64,000 nt of DNA from Levilactobacillus brevis (lineage in GTDB: Bacteria > Bacillota > Bacilli > Lactobacillales > Lactobacillaceae), in assembly GCA_003666485.1 (NCBI GenBank), contig CP032931.1, positions 2,914,001 through 2,978,000 of the forward strand, read 5' to 3'. The notes beneath the pieces were generated by a model. It searched no databases. It saw only the letters and a program-made list of their open reading frames with translations, and had not been told where the DNA came from. The position numbers were made by a program, and so were the translations under genes. Positions within the stretch are counted from its first letter, which is position 1; every line of letters begins with the position of its first letter. Shown piece after piece: positions 17,356 through 27,600 of this stretch.

Positions 17356-18159
17356 TTGGAAAATGTCCTAACAATTGCTGGTTCTGATAACTTGGCTGGT
17401 GGAGGGATTCAGGCAGACTTGAAAACATTTGAAGAACTCGATGTCTTCGGTGTTAGTGCATTAACTAGTGTGGTCAACGTTGTTCCTGGTGAGATTCATC
17501 CCCATACATTATCCTCGGAACTTTTAGCTGAACAGCTGGACGCCACACTATCTCAGCTCCCGATTCACTTTGCTAAAATTGGGTTAATTGGTAGTTTTTC
17601 TAATTTATTAGTTATTATTAAAAAACTAATGAATACTGATATTAAATTAATAGTTGATCCTGTTTTATTCTTCAAAGAAGGCACGCATCACTTTCAAAAA
17701 CTCTACGCGGATGCCATGAAATCATTGCTCCTCCCCATTGCCTACCTGGTGACGCCCAACCTAGAAGAAGCTGCCTACCTTAGCGATACCAGTAAGCTTG
17801 AAACTCAGTCTGACATCCAACAAGCCGCCCAAAAGATCCAGGCCTTGGGCTGTCCCAACGTCGTCATTAAGTTCGGCAGTCGCTTTCCTGGCGACACCGC
17901 CTACAATTACTTGCTGACCGAATCTGGTGATTACTGGTTCGACACACCAAAATTAGCTGTTACTACGACTGACGGTGCTGGCTGTACTTTTTCCGCAGCC
18001 ATTACGGCCTTGCTAGCGCGTGATTACTCCCTGGTGGAAGCTGTTCGCCTGGCCACACGCTTTGTTTACCTGGGCATTCAGGCAGGCATCCCCATCAGTC
18101 CACGCCTCGGTAGCGTTTGGCAGGGCGCCTACCGTCAACAAAAGGAGGTCCACCCATGA
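17356..18159 (+). CDS. Pyridoxine/pyridoxal kinase (PdxK/ThiD-type)
   Basis: This 267-residue ribokinase-fold enzyme probably phosphorylates vitamin B6 vitamers. It starts like ThiD/PdxK proteins (LTIAGSDNLAGGGIQADLKTF). It ends the active-site loop with DGAGCTFSAAI, which contains the Cys of the PdxK/ThiD 'CC' subgroup. The start is TTG with GGAGG nine bases upstream. Its stop overlaps the next ATG as ATGA. An HMP kinase role is possible, but the adjacent S component and nearby PLP-dependent GadB favour B6. Confidence 0.8.
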   Translation: MENVLTIAGSDNLAGGGIQADLKTFEELDVFGVSALTSVVNVVPGEIHPHTLSSELLAEQLDATLSQLPIHFAKIGLIGSFSNLLVIIKKLMNTDIKLIVDPVLFFKEGTHHFQKLYADAMKSLLLPIAYLVTPNLEEAAYLSDTSKLETQSDIQQAAQKIQALGCPNVVIKFGSRFPGDTAYNYLLTESGDYWFDTPKLAVTTTDGAGCTFSAAITALLARDYSLVEAVRLATRFVYLGIQAGIPISPRLGSVWQGAYRQQKEVHP

Positions 18160-18656
18160 CTCATGCACATCTCAAGCAAGACATTCTCGCCGCAATTCTG
18201 ACCGCGATGACCGTCGCACTTTCAATCCTAGTCGTGATTCCCGTTCCTGCTACCAATGGCTTCGTTACCCTTTGCGAAGTGGGTATCTACACCAGTGCGA
18301 TTCTCTTTGGCCCCAAGGTTGGCGCCATCGTGGGCGGCGGTAGCGGTTTTCTAATCGACATTATCACGGGCTATCCCGTTTGGTGTCTTTTTTCGCTAGT
18401 CATCCATGGTACTCAAGGATTTACCGTCGGCTACCTTACCTCCCAGCAGCAACCAAGGCTCAAAACCTATCTGGTGCCGCTCCTAATTGGAAGCGCCATC
18501 ATGGTAGCTGGTTATTTCTTCGCGACAGCTTTACTCTTCGGCTGGCCTGCTGGCTTAGCCTCTGTATTTGGCAATTGCCTACAAGTCGCTTTCGGCATGG
18601 CAGTCACGACCGCAATGGTTGGCAGTCTGCGCAAACTTGTACCTCATTCAATTTAA
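18156..18656 (+). CDS. ECF transporter S component, probably for vitamin B6
   Basis: The 166-residue hydrophobic protein has five or six membrane segments and the N-terminal AAILTAMTVALSILVVIP pattern of ECF S components. Substrate is inferred from the overlapping kinase gene, as in predicted PdxU/PdxU2 systems. The energising EcfA/EcfT module is not in the window and is probably the shared housekeeping one. The ATG at 18156 has AAAGGAGG 7 bases upstream. Confidence 0.8.
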   Translation: MTHAHLKQDILAAILTAMTVALSILVVIPVPATNGFVTLCEVGIYTSAILFGPKVGAIVGGGSGFLIDIITGYPVWCLFSLVIHGTQGFTVGYLTSQQQPRLKTYLVPLLIGSAIMVAGYFFATALLFGWPAGLASVFGNCLQVAFGMAVTTAMVGSLRKLVPHSI

Positions 18657-18671
18657 GAAAGGATTTTCATT

Positions 18672-19235
18672 ATGATTTCAATTGACACTGTTGAATTTAC
18701 CAAGCAACTTACCACTGACATTCAAAATATTCTCACCACCGCGCAACTTCACCGCGGCGACATCTTTGTTTTGGGCTGCTCGACCAGCGAAATCGTTGGT
18801 GGTCATATCGGTAAAAATTCCGATTTGACCGTGGGTGAACTGGTCATCAAAACCTTGAAGCACCAACTTGATCCATTGGGCATCAACTTAGCCGTTCAGG
18901 GTTGCGAGCACATCAATCGTAGCCTGGTCGTCGAACGTGCTGTCGCCCAGCAGCGTAACTTAGAAATCGTGACCGTGGTCCCTGCCCTCCACGCGGGTGG
19001 CGCCTGCTCCATCGCTGCCTTCAAGCAGTTCACTGATCCCGTCGAAGTCGAACACGTCACCGCTACGGCGGGCCTAGACATTGGCGATACAGCAATCGGC
19101 ATGCACGTTAAATTCGTTCAGGTCCCCGTTCGACCAACCTATACCGAACTGGGCGGGGCTCACGTCACCGCACTCCGGTCACGGCCAAAATACGTTGGCG
19201 GACCACGTGCTAACTATGATCTATCAAAAATTTAA
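18672..19235 (+). CDS. UPF0340/YwlG (TIGR01440) family protein
   Basis: The 187-residue protein carries features of this conserved Firmicutes family: [32 protein letters not shown] and [12 protein letters not shown]. The biochemical role of the family is not established. It is the last gene of the kinase/ECF operon, 15 bases after the S component, and is followed by a terminator. This linkage hints at a connection with cofactor salvage, which I state only as inference. Confidence 0.82.
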   Translation: MISIDTVEFTKQLTTDIQNILTTAQLHRGDIFVLGCSTSEIVGGHIGKNSDLTVGELVIKTLKHQLDPLGINLAVQGCEHINRSLVVERAVAQQRNLEIVTVVPALHAGGACSIAAFKQFTDPVEVEHVTATAGLDIGDTAIGMHVKFVQVPVRPTYTELGGAHVTALRSRPKYVGGPRANYDLSKI

Positions 19236-19247
19236 CACGTTACTTGG

Positions 19248-19278
19248 GAATCAGTGTTTACCCGCACTGATTCTTTTT
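19248..19278 (+). terminator. Terminator of the B6 operon
   Basis: GAATCAGTG and CACTGATTC form a 9-bp stem followed by TTTTTATTT, 12 bases after the YwlG-family stop. Confidence 0.85.
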
Positions 19279-19289
19279 ATTTGCCGTCG

Positions 19290-19312
19290 ATTCCTTAAGA
19301 AAAAGCAAATCC
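19290..19312. repeat. 23-bp exact repeat, copy 2
   Basis: This is identical over 23 bases to 1798-1820. It lies between the B6-operon terminator and the thiolase gene. Confidence 0.7.
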
Positions 19313-19397
19313 CCCCAATTTAAGCCCAAAATTCAAGACAAATCCGGAAAAGTCAGTTATATTTGAGGTTCGGAGACTATCGAAAAGGAGAATCACC

Positions 19398-20567
19398 ATG
19401 GCAGATGAAGTTGTGATTGTAAGTGCGGTGCGGACCCCCATTGGCAAATTTGGGCGGAGCTTGCGGGGGCTTTCGGCCGTTGAACTGGGCACCATTGCGG
19501 CCCAGGCTGCCGTTACGCGGAGTGGGCTCGCCCCTACCGCGATTCAACAAACGATTTTTGGCACGGTCCTTCAAGCCGGGCTAGGGCAAAATGTAGCGCG
19601 ACAAATCGAACTCAATGCCGGTCTACCGGTCACGAGCACCGCAATGACCATCAATCAGGTCTGTGGCTCGAGCCTGAAGGCCATTCGGTTAGGCCAAAGC
19701 GCCATTCTCATGGGCGACGCCGACGCTGTACTCGTGGGCGGCACCGAAAGCATGAGTAACGCCCCCTTTTTAAACAACGACATTCGTTGGGGACAGAAAT
19801 TAGGCCACACCACGCTGGTCGACAGCCTGGCCAATGACGGCTTGACCGACGCTTTTGGTGGCGAGGCCATGGGCATTACCGCGGAAAACGTGGCCGCCAA
19901 ATACCACGTCACCCGCGCCGAACAGGACGCCTTTGCCCTACGTTCCCAGCAAAAAGCCACCCAAGCCCAAGCCGCGGATCGTTTTACTGACGAAATTATC
20001 CCCGTGACCGTTGGTGACACGACCATCACTGCCGACGAGGCCGTGCGGACGACCACATCTCTGGACCAACTGGCTCATTTGAAACCAGCCTTCAAGGCCG
20101 ATGGTACGGTCACAGCCGGCAATGCCGCGGGTCTAAACGACGGCGCGGCAGCCATGGTGTTGATGCGCAAATCAGCGGCCCAAGCGGCGCACATTCCTTA
20201 TTTGGCCACGTTGCGCGGCTACCGAGAAGTGGGCATCGACCCTGCCATAATGGGCTACGCACCGGTAACGGCCATCCAAGGTGCACTGGGACAAGACGAC
20301 CTGACTATTGCGGACATTGACCGTTTCGAGATCAACGAGGCCTTTGCCGCTCAGTCCGTTGCCATTGCCCGCGACCTGGCCATCCCCGCCGACAAGCTCA
20401 ACGTCAACGGCGGCAGCATTGCCCTCGGCCACCCATTAGGCGCCTCGGGGACCCGCATCGTCGTCACCCTCTTGCACGAGCTGATCCGCGCTGATCTACA
20501 TCGCGGTCTCGCATCCATGTGCATCGGTGGCGGTATGGGCATTGCCCTAACACTCGAACGCGATTAG
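19398..20567 (+). CDS. Acetyl-CoA acetyltransferase (thiolase)
   Basis: This enzyme condenses two acetyl-CoA to acetoacetyl-CoA, feeding the mevalonate pathway used by lactobacilli. The 389-residue protein has the nucleophile Cys in NQVCGSSLKAI (about residue 88), INEAFAAQSVA, GGSIALGHPLGASG and the second Cys in MCIGGGMGIAL near the C-terminus. Length and motifs are complete. AAAGGAG lies 9 bases before the ATG. Confidence 0.93.
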   Translation: MADEVVIVSAVRTPIGKFGRSLRGLSAVELGTIAAQAAVTRSGLAPTAIQQTIFGTVLQAGLGQNVARQIELNAGLPVTSTAMTINQVCGSSLKAIRLGQSAILMGDADAVLVGGTESMSNAPFLNNDIRWGQKLGHTTLVDSLANDGLTDAFGGEAMGITAENVAAKYHVTRAEQDAFALRSQQKATQAQAADRFTDEIIPVTVGDTTITADEAVRTTTSLDQLAHLKPAFKADGTVTAGNAAGLNDGAAAMVLMRKSAAQAAHIPYLATLRGYREVGIDPAIMGYAPVTAIQGALGQDDLTIADIDRFEINEAFAAQSVAIARDLAIPADKLNVNGGSIALGHPLGASGTRIVVTLLHELIRADLHRGLASMCIGGGMGIALTLERD

Positions 20568-20587
20568 GCGCTGCCGACCAACAAGTC

Positions 20588-20597
20588 TGGTATAATG
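20588..20597 (+). promoter_or_regulatory. Extended -10 promoter of the small membrane gene
   Basis: TGGTATAAT lies about 33 bases upstream of the ATG at 20630. No clear -35 is seen. Confidence 0.5.
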
Positions 20598-20629
20598 GCG
20601 TTAAATAGCTATGGTAAGGGGCGCATGCG

Positions 20630-20821
20630 ATGTTAACCACAGACTTCGATGTTAAATTAAAACTGATCATCATGCTGGTCGTTGGCCTAATCGTTCTGGC
20701 CAGCATCATCGGTTGGCTGTTCCACCGCGACCACCACTACACGCGGTATTTTACTGGCGTACTGGTCGTCATGGTCGTTCAAGTCTTTATCTTGATTTCG
20801 CTATTCTTGATTCATCAATAA
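20630..20821 (+). CDS. Small two-helix membrane protein
   Basis: The 63-residue protein has two hydrophobic helices (LIIMLVVGLIVLASIIGWLF and TGVLVVMVVQVFILISLFLI) separated by a His-rich turn (HRDHHYTR). It has its own extended -10 promoter, a Shine-Dalgarno (AAGGGG) and a terminator. The function is unknown. Confidence 0.7.
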   Translation: MLTTDFDVKLKLIIMLVVGLIVLASIIGWLFHRDHHYTRYFTGVLVVMVVQVFILISLFLIHQ

Positions 20822-20826
20822 TTCAA

Positions 20827-20869
20827 AAAAACGAGGACGGATCGTCATTGCGACGGTACGTCCTCGTTT
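20827..20869. terminator. Shared terminator between the small membrane gene and addA
   Basis: AAACGAGGAC pairs with GTCCTCGTTT, with T-runs on both strands. It lies between two convergent genes. Confidence 0.85.
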
Positions 20870-20873
20870 GTTG

Positions 20874-23800
20874 TTAGTCTGGTAAATTCTGAATTTTCTT
20901 CACCGGTACTGCCAACAGGTCACCACTCGCCAACAAGTAGAGGTACTGGGCGACTACAGGTTTGCCCGTCATCTGCTTTAAAGCCGCCGCGTATAAATTG
21001 ACCTGGCCGCCATACCGGTCCAGCAATTTGGCCTCACTCTGCGCTTTAGCCGCCACGTTGACGTGGTCCGTCTTGTAGTCAAACAGGACCACACCGGTGG
21101 GCGTCTCCAAATAGCCGTCCACGATCCCATGGACCAGCACCTGTGAGTCGGCTTCTTTAAAGTTTCGAAACAGGCTACGGGCCGGCATCAACAGGGAAAA
21201 CGGCACTTCACGATGGAGTTCATCCGGCGCCGCCAAAATTTGTTGGCCCAGCTCACTGTCATAGAAGCGCAGGATGGCCGCCGGTTGAATGCGTTGCGCG
21301 ACTGCGGCCGTTAACACTTGGTCGGCCACCAGTTGGTCAATGACCGCCTGCACACTCGCCGCAGTGGGTGCTGCGTGCACATCCAGCTTTTGCAAGACCA
21401 AATGCGTGGCGCTCCCAATTTCGGTCGGCAAGGGCTCACGCACGGTCTGGAGAAATTCCGGTCGGGCGAAGTCGTGTGTCACGAACCGGTGTCCCGTTTG
21501 TCCCGTAGCGCTGGCTTGATATTCGCCAATCGTGGCGTTGTCGGGGTCCTCGAATAGCCGCTTGGCTTCTGACACGGACTGGTACGCCGTGGTCACGGTC
21601 GCCGCCTGGTGCGGGTAATGGAAGTCCATGATGTGTTGGAACTGTTCACCGTCGACCGCCGTTGCCGGCACCTGTGCAGCGGACGCGCTGTTGGTCTTTA
21701 GCCAATCCACGGCCGCCGCATTAACGCTTTCTGTCGGCGCCAGCTCACTGGCCGTCGCAAAGGTCACGCTAAAGTTGGCGGGATCACCAGCCAGCCCAGA
21801 GAACGTCGCCGTCCCCTGGCGCAAATCGTCGGGGAATTTGCCATCCCGGACTAAGCACATGCCGATCCAATCCAAATAATTGGCCACCGTGCTCTTCTCC
21901 CGCAAGGTCGCATTCAAGACCAAGTCCGGACTCTGGTAGGCCTGTTCCCAAGCCGTGATTGCTTCAGCCTGCGTCTTGTGTGACCCCACGATGTACAACC
22001 GCGATTCGGCCCGGGTCAACGCCACGTACAATTTCCGCATTTCCTCGGCAAGACTGGCCCGAGAAATGGCTTGGGCGGTGACTAGTTTTTGCAGACTAGG
22101 TGTCTTGACACGACTCTCCGGATCCAGGTAGTCAATGCCAATGCCGCGTCGGCCACTCATGACGTAATTGCCCTGCTGGTCTTGTTTATTGAATTCCCGC
22201 GAGGCATCCATGATGAAGACGACCGGAAATTCCAGTCCCTTACTGCCATGAATGGTCATAACGGACACGGCGTCTTCAGCCGACTGAACCGGTGCACCGG
22301 CCAAATCGGCCTCGCGTTCCTGGAGTCGTTCCACGAACCGGACGAACTGAAAGAGGCCTTTGAAGCTACTCTTCTCATAGCTCTGCGCCCGTTCATACAA
22401 GGCGTGAAGGTTGGCCTGACGCTGTTCACCAGCCGGCATCCCCCCGACATAGTCCAAGAAGCCGGTATCCTGATAGATTCGCCAGATCAGCGTAACCAAT
22501 TCGTTTTGCTGAGCCACGTCGCGGAAGGTCTGGAGCTGTTCCAGAAAATGACTGAGCTTGTTATAGACGTTCAGCTGAAAATCACTGGCCGTCGTGGCCG
22601 CAAAGGTCCGTTGGTAGTGCAACAATGCCTGATAGTAGTCGCCGGTCTTTTGGTTGATCCGCAGTTGGGCGAGTTCATTTTCATTTAAGCCCACGATGGG
22701 TGACCGCAAGACCGCGGCCAACGGAATATCCTGGTAGGGGTTATCGATAATTTTTAACATCGCCATCATGATTTGAATCTCGGTGGTCTTAAAGTAATTT
22801 TGCGCATCATTGACCACGACAGGGATTCCCAGACGGCGCAGTTCATCCGTAATGATTAGGTTATTGGTCCTCGTTGGTGTCAACAGCGTAATGTCGCCGT
22901 AAGAGATCGGCCGAACCTTTTTTTGGTCGCGGTCATAAAATGGCGTCTTGGTAGCCACCAACTCCTGAATCTTCTTCCCCACCAGGAGCACTTCCCCTTG
23001 ATGCTTGTTGTCCACCTGAAATGTCGCATCAAGGGGTTCACCGTCCGTATCCGCAGCCGAATCGCCCTCGGTCAAATAGACCAACAGCTCGGCCGTACTG
23101 GTCACGTCCGGCGCCTGGTCATCGTAGTAGGTGGCGCCATACTTCAGCTGTGCCGACCCAGTATAGGCGATTTCGCCTAGTTCTCGGTCCATTAGCTGCT
23201 TAAAAATCAGATTGGTAAAGTCGTCCACATTTTTCATCGACCGGAAGTTCTCGGCCAGGACGATCAGCTGGCCATCGTCACCATCCGTGGCGTACCGGTC
23301 CGTCTTGTCCATGAACAAGGTGGGGTCGGCCTGCCGGAAGCGGTAGATTGACTGCTTGACGTCCCCCACCATAAATAAGTTGCCGTGTGGGGCTGGTTGA
23401 GCGATGGCCGTCAAAATGGCTTCTTGCAGACCATTGGTGTCTTGGTATTCATCAATCATAATTTCCTGATACTGGTCGCGCAATTGTGCCGCGACCTGTC
23501 GCGACTGGTCGGTGTCACTGGTCAAGATCTCCAGCGCGGCGTGTTCAATGTCGGCGAAGTCCAAGACGTGACGCCGCTGTTTTTCTTGACGATAGGCATC
23601 CCGAAAGGCCGTCACCACCCGGGCCAACTCCCCAACTAGTTCACCGGACTTGGTGATAGTCGTCAGGACCTGTTCTTCCGTCTGCAGCAGATAGGATTTC
23701 TGGAGCGCCGCCAACTGCTTACGGGCCGGGTCGTAGTAGGTACTCTTCAGCTCGTTATAGACCGGATAATCTTCATTATTTTTTCGGATATAGGGCATTT

Positions 23801-24662
23801 TCCCCCAGGCAAAGTTTTGAATCGCCGCGCGCAACGCATTCCAACTATCACCATCCACTAGATCTTGAATCTCTTGTACCTGGCCAAGTAGCGGGGTCAG
23901 ATGCGCCTCTTGTTTGGTCAAATCCGCCTGCACGGCCAGCTGTTGTGCGCTGGTCAGGTCGGCCTTGACCTGCTGGAGTTGCTCAGTGAACAATGGCTTG
24001 ACCCGCTGCTGATAAAAGGTCGTGCCGGTCAAATGGTCACTGTCCAACTGGTACGGTTGTGGTAACGCCGCCAGCCAGGCCGCTGGGTCCGGGGTCGCGT
24101 TGGCAAACGTATAGGTCTGTTGCACCAAGTCGGCTAGCCCCTGATCATTCCGGTCCCCCGAAAAGTTCTCGGTCAGCCGGGCAAACACCCCCGATTCATC
24201 ATCGGCGTAGAGCTGTTCGCGCAGATCGGCCCAGACCTCATCCCGCAGTAGCGTGTTTTCCGTTTCGTCCGCTAGCAAGCGGAACACGGGGTCCTGGTCG
24301 ATCACGTAGTAGTAATGCTGCAGAATGCGCAGACAAAAGGCATCCAGCGTACTGATGTCAGCGACCGGTAACTGGTTCAATTGGCGCAGATAAAATTGTT
24401 GCTGCTCACTATTGCCTTGATTGGCAGCCAATTCCTTGCGCATCTCGGTTTGAATCCGGTCGCGCATTTCCGCGGCGGCCGCCTTGGTAAAGGTCACGAT
24501 CAAGATGTGGTCGATACCCATCCCGGCCTTGAGGTGCTCGATCACCCGCTGGACCAGCACCCGGGTCTTCCCAGAACCGGCCGAAGCCGAGACTAACAGG
24601 TTATTGCCCGTCTGGAAAATGGCTTGGTGTTGGCTTTTAGTATAGTTAAATTTTGTGCTCAT
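20874..24662 (-). CDS. addA: ATP-dependent helicase/nuclease subunit A
   Basis: AddA (RexA) is the UvrD-type helicase and RecB-type nuclease subunit of the complex that resects double-strand breaks. The 1262-residue protein has Walker A ASAGSGKTRVLVQR (about residue 29), DEXX-type MIDEYQDTN (about 410), TIHGSKGLEFPVVF (about 800) and a C-terminal nuclease domain with GSATHLVLQ and the catalytic DYKTDHV. It overlaps the end of addB by 17 bases, so translation is coupled. AGGAGG precedes the ATG by 8 bases. Confidence 0.96.
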   Translation of the reverse strand: MSTKFNYTKSQHQAIFQTGNNLLVSASAGSGKTRVLVQRVIEHLKAGMGIDHILIVTFTKAAAAEMRDRIQTEMRKELAANQGNSEQQQFYLRQLNQLPVADISTLDAFCLRILQHYYYVIDQDPVFRLLADETENTLLRDEVWADLREQLYADDESGVFARLTENFSGDRNDQGLADLVQQTYTFANATPDPAAWLAALPQPYQLDSDHLTGTTFYQQRVKPLFTEQLQQVKADLTSAQQLAVQADLTKQEAHLTPLLGQVQEIQDLVDGDSWNALRAAIQNFAWGKMPYIRKNNEDYPVYNELKSTYYDPARKQLAALQKSYLLQTEEQVLTTITKSGELVGELARVVTAFRDAYRQEKQRRHVLDFADIEHAALEILTSDTDQSRQVAAQLRDQYQEIMIDEYQDTNGLQEAILTAIAQPAPHGNLFMVGDVKQSIYRFRQADPTLFMDKTDRYATDGDDGQLIVLAENFRSMKNVDDFTNLIFKQLMDRELGEIAYTGSAQLKYGATYYDDQAPDVTSTAELLVYLTEGDSAADTDGEPLDATFQVDNKHQGEVLLVGKKIQELVATKTPFYDRDQKKVRPISYGDITLLTPTRTNNLIITDELRRLGIPVVVNDAQNYFKTTEIQIMMAMLKIIDNPYQDIPLAAVLRSPIVGLNENELAQLRINQKTGDYYQALLHYQRTFAATTASDFQLNVYNKLSHFLEQLQTFRDVAQQNELVTLIWRIYQDTGFLDYVGGMPAGEQRQANLHALYERAQSYEKSSFKGLFQFVRFVERLQEREADLAGAPVQSAEDAVSVMTIHGSKGLEFPVVFIMDASREFNKQDQQGNYVMSGRRGIGIDYLDPESRVKTPSLQKLVTAQAISRASLAEEMRKLYVALTRAESRLYIVGSHKTQAEAITAWEQAYQSPDLVLNATLREKSTVANYLDWIGMCLVRDGKFPDDLRQGTATFSGLAGDPANFSVTFATASELAPTESVNAAAVDWLKTNSASAAQVPATAVDGEQFQHIMDFHYPHQAATVTTAYQSVSEAKRLFEDPDNATIGEYQASATGQTGHRFVTHDFARPEFLQTVREPLPTEIGSATHLVLQKLDVHAAPTAASVQAVIDQLVADQVLTAAVAQRIQPAAILRFYDSELGQQILAAPDELHREVPFSLLMPARSLFRNFKEADSQVLVHGIVDGYLETPTGVVLFDYKTDHVNVAAKAQSEAKLLDRYGGQVNLYAAALKQMTGKPVVAQYLYLLASGDLLAVPVKKIQNLPD

Positions 24663-27600
24663 CGGGGCCCTCCTGTCCTTGTTCTGCCTTGATTTTCGCC
24701 ATGACGTCGGCTTTCTTTAACGCCGCGAGATCCCGGTAATTATTTTCCTTTAGTAAGGGGTCAAACTGCATGATCGACTTGTACGGCGAATACTGTAGGG
24801 CCGTGCGACTCTGTTGCCGGAACGGCGCCAGGTCCACGTGGCCCTCAAAGATTTCCGTGGCCGCGCGTTTGATCAGGCGTTCCGTGTGGGCTAGCAGTAA
24901 TTTCAACTCCTCGGGATTCACAAGCAACTTGCCATAAGAGCTGATGCCCTTCTTGGTCTTGCGCAGCCCGCGGAAGAGTAAGGAACTCCCGGTGAAGTCA
25001 GGGTCCGCGAACAGCGTGTCCAAATTGGTCAACAGGTCTGGGTCATCGAGTAACAGGCCCTGATACTGCTCCGCTTTCAACAAGGCATCCCCCAGGTCCG
25101 TCCCCAATACGTCGGCGGCCTTTAAAATCGGGTTTTGCAGGTGCAAGTACACCGCTCCCGCCAATTCGGCATCCTTAGCCGTCACGTTATCCAAAAGATC
25201 TGGCATATTCTTCTGGACGGCATCCAGATACGTCAGCATTTGCATGGCCTGACCGTAGTAGGCATCTTGGTAGCTGAACTTGTGCTCGGAGCTCTTGTAG
25301 TCCACGATGCCCAGGTAGGTCTTATCGTTGACCTGCATGGCATCCAGCCGGTCGATCCGGCCGCGGACTGTGACCTGGCGTTGCTTACCAACGTCAAAGG
25401 ACAGCGCCGCTAAGCCTTGCTCGTCCCCCAGGCCAAATTGCACCTCGGTCCGCTTGGGCCGGAATTTGGTGCGTTTACTCTGTTCCTGCAGGGTCGACGC
25501 CATCCGCCGCATCGTCTTGATCAATTGCTCGCGAATGTAGGTCATCCGGTGGGAACTCTCCAGAATGGCGAATTGCGGGTTGGCCGTTGTGTCGAGAATC
25601 TTGGCAATGACCTCGTCCGTCATTTCGCGCAATTGCTGGTCGTCCATCTCGGCTAGATCAAGGTGCTGGCGGTTAACCAGCTTCATCAGGCCATCTAAGG
25701 TCGCGTGGAAGAACTCCCCGGTACTTGCCGGTGAAAGCTCAAAGACGTCGCGTTCCTGCAGTTTTAGGCCGTATTTCAGGTAATAGGCGTACGGGTTGGC
25801 ATAGTATTCCTCCAACTTGGAAATGGAAGTATTGATCTTATTGCCATACAGTTGGGTCACGATGTCTGGCGTCAGTGACGTCGGCACGTTGCGGTAGCTG
25901 AGACTGCCCAGTAATTTGGTCGTTAGCTCACCATAATTGGGGTCCGCGCGCAACAGTTGTAGCACGTACAGCCAGGCATTAGACAGCGGCTTTTCACGGA
26001 GTTGACTGTCATGGCCGGCTTGGACCAGATGTCGTAGCGTGGTCCGCCGCGTCCCGATGAACGGTAAAATGTCGTCGTCCTCGGCTTGAGGAGTCGCCGC
26101 CGCAATTTGAGTGGGCAGTTGGAAATAATCGCGAATCCGCGCCACGTACGGCGAAATCTGCAAGCCATTGTGGTCCGCATCGCTGGTGACTGGATAGCTG
26201 AAAATCAGCTGTTCGCTACCACTCAAATAAGCCAGGTAGTTTAAATATGGCTCACCGGCCAATTGCGTTGCGGCATCGTCGCGGAGATAGCTATTTTCAT
26301 CGACCTGCTGGAGCTGTTCACTCAGGTCTTGTCGATCGTTATCCGCCAGCAATGTCGTTGGCACCTGGTCGTCCGGCATGGCATCGGCCGTGGCCCCCAT
26401 CAAGAAGGTAATCTTACGGTTATTGGCTTGGACGATCCCGCTTTCAGAAATCGTGACCTGATCTAAGGTCGACGGAATCTGATTGAATTTAGCCCCCGCA
26501 AACCCGGCCTGTAGCAATGCCTGGAAATCCGCTTGGACAAACGGGGTGTCGCCCAAAATCGTGTGGAACTCGTCTAAAATTTGGCAGAAGGTGCCCCAGG
26601 TCTGTTCGGGTTGCCCAGCCTTGACCAGGTCCCCCGCGTCAATGGCTTGGTCCCGCCAGGCCATCAAGCGGTCGGGCACCCCGGCATTGGCCAGAAATTG
26701 GTAGAGCACGGCCACGGCATCGGTGTAGGTCGCTGCCGCCTTGAGCCGGGCAAAGAATGGCGGCAAGGTTTGCTTGACGAAACGGCGGATCACGTTGATC
26801 TGCGTCGTCGTTTGCGCATCCTTAGTGGTTTGTACTCCGCCATCCCCCGCGGCGAAGCGGTTGAAGACCCAGTCCGCTTCCTGCGTCCAGCGGTGTTGGC
26901 CCTCGTAACCAGTCTTCAAGACCAAGTTCTCGGTCAGTGCCAGCGCTTGGCGGTAGGCTGTCAATGACATCGGCTTGCCATCCGCGGCTGTGGGCAACAA
27001 TAATTCTGATTTCAAGACCCGAAAGACGTCGGCGTAGCGGTAGTTCTTACGCTGCACGTCAAACAAACCATTGAGCAACTCAACAAAGGGGTGGTCGGCC
27101 ATTTGGACGTCGGCGTCATCAAAGTACGGAATCGCCTGTGCCTGAAAGATGGGGTCGATCACCGTTTGGTAGGCGTCCAAATGTCGTGCCAGCACGAGAA
27201 AGTCTTGGTAGCGGTACTTACCCGTCGCCACCAATTGGCGAATCTGCGTGGCGACGCGCGAGACCTCCACGTAGCGGTTGTCGGCTTGGACGATCTGAAT
27301 GTTGGTCGGCGTCACGGCTGCGTGGGCAGGCAAGGGCGCCAAGGTGTTACTGGCCTGCCAGTAGTCATCAAGTGCCTGTAGGTCGGCAGAGACCCGGGCT
27401 GATTTCGCCCGCTGGTCCACCAGCACGCGGACGTGATTGGCCTGGGCCACCGTGTAAAGTTGATGATAGGTTTTAGCTGATTGAAAGAATAGATTGGTGG
27501 TGTCTGGCAAGTCTTGCGGATACGGCTTATCCAGGTTCAAGGCCACTGTCACGCTGGCGGCTTGTTGAATCAAAACCGCCACCAACTGCCGCTCCTGAGC

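Noticed and set aside
22089-22688. 199-codon plus-strand frame within addA
   Set aside because: It is the complement of a GC-rich coding region. The addA reading frame carries clear helicase motifs in the same place.
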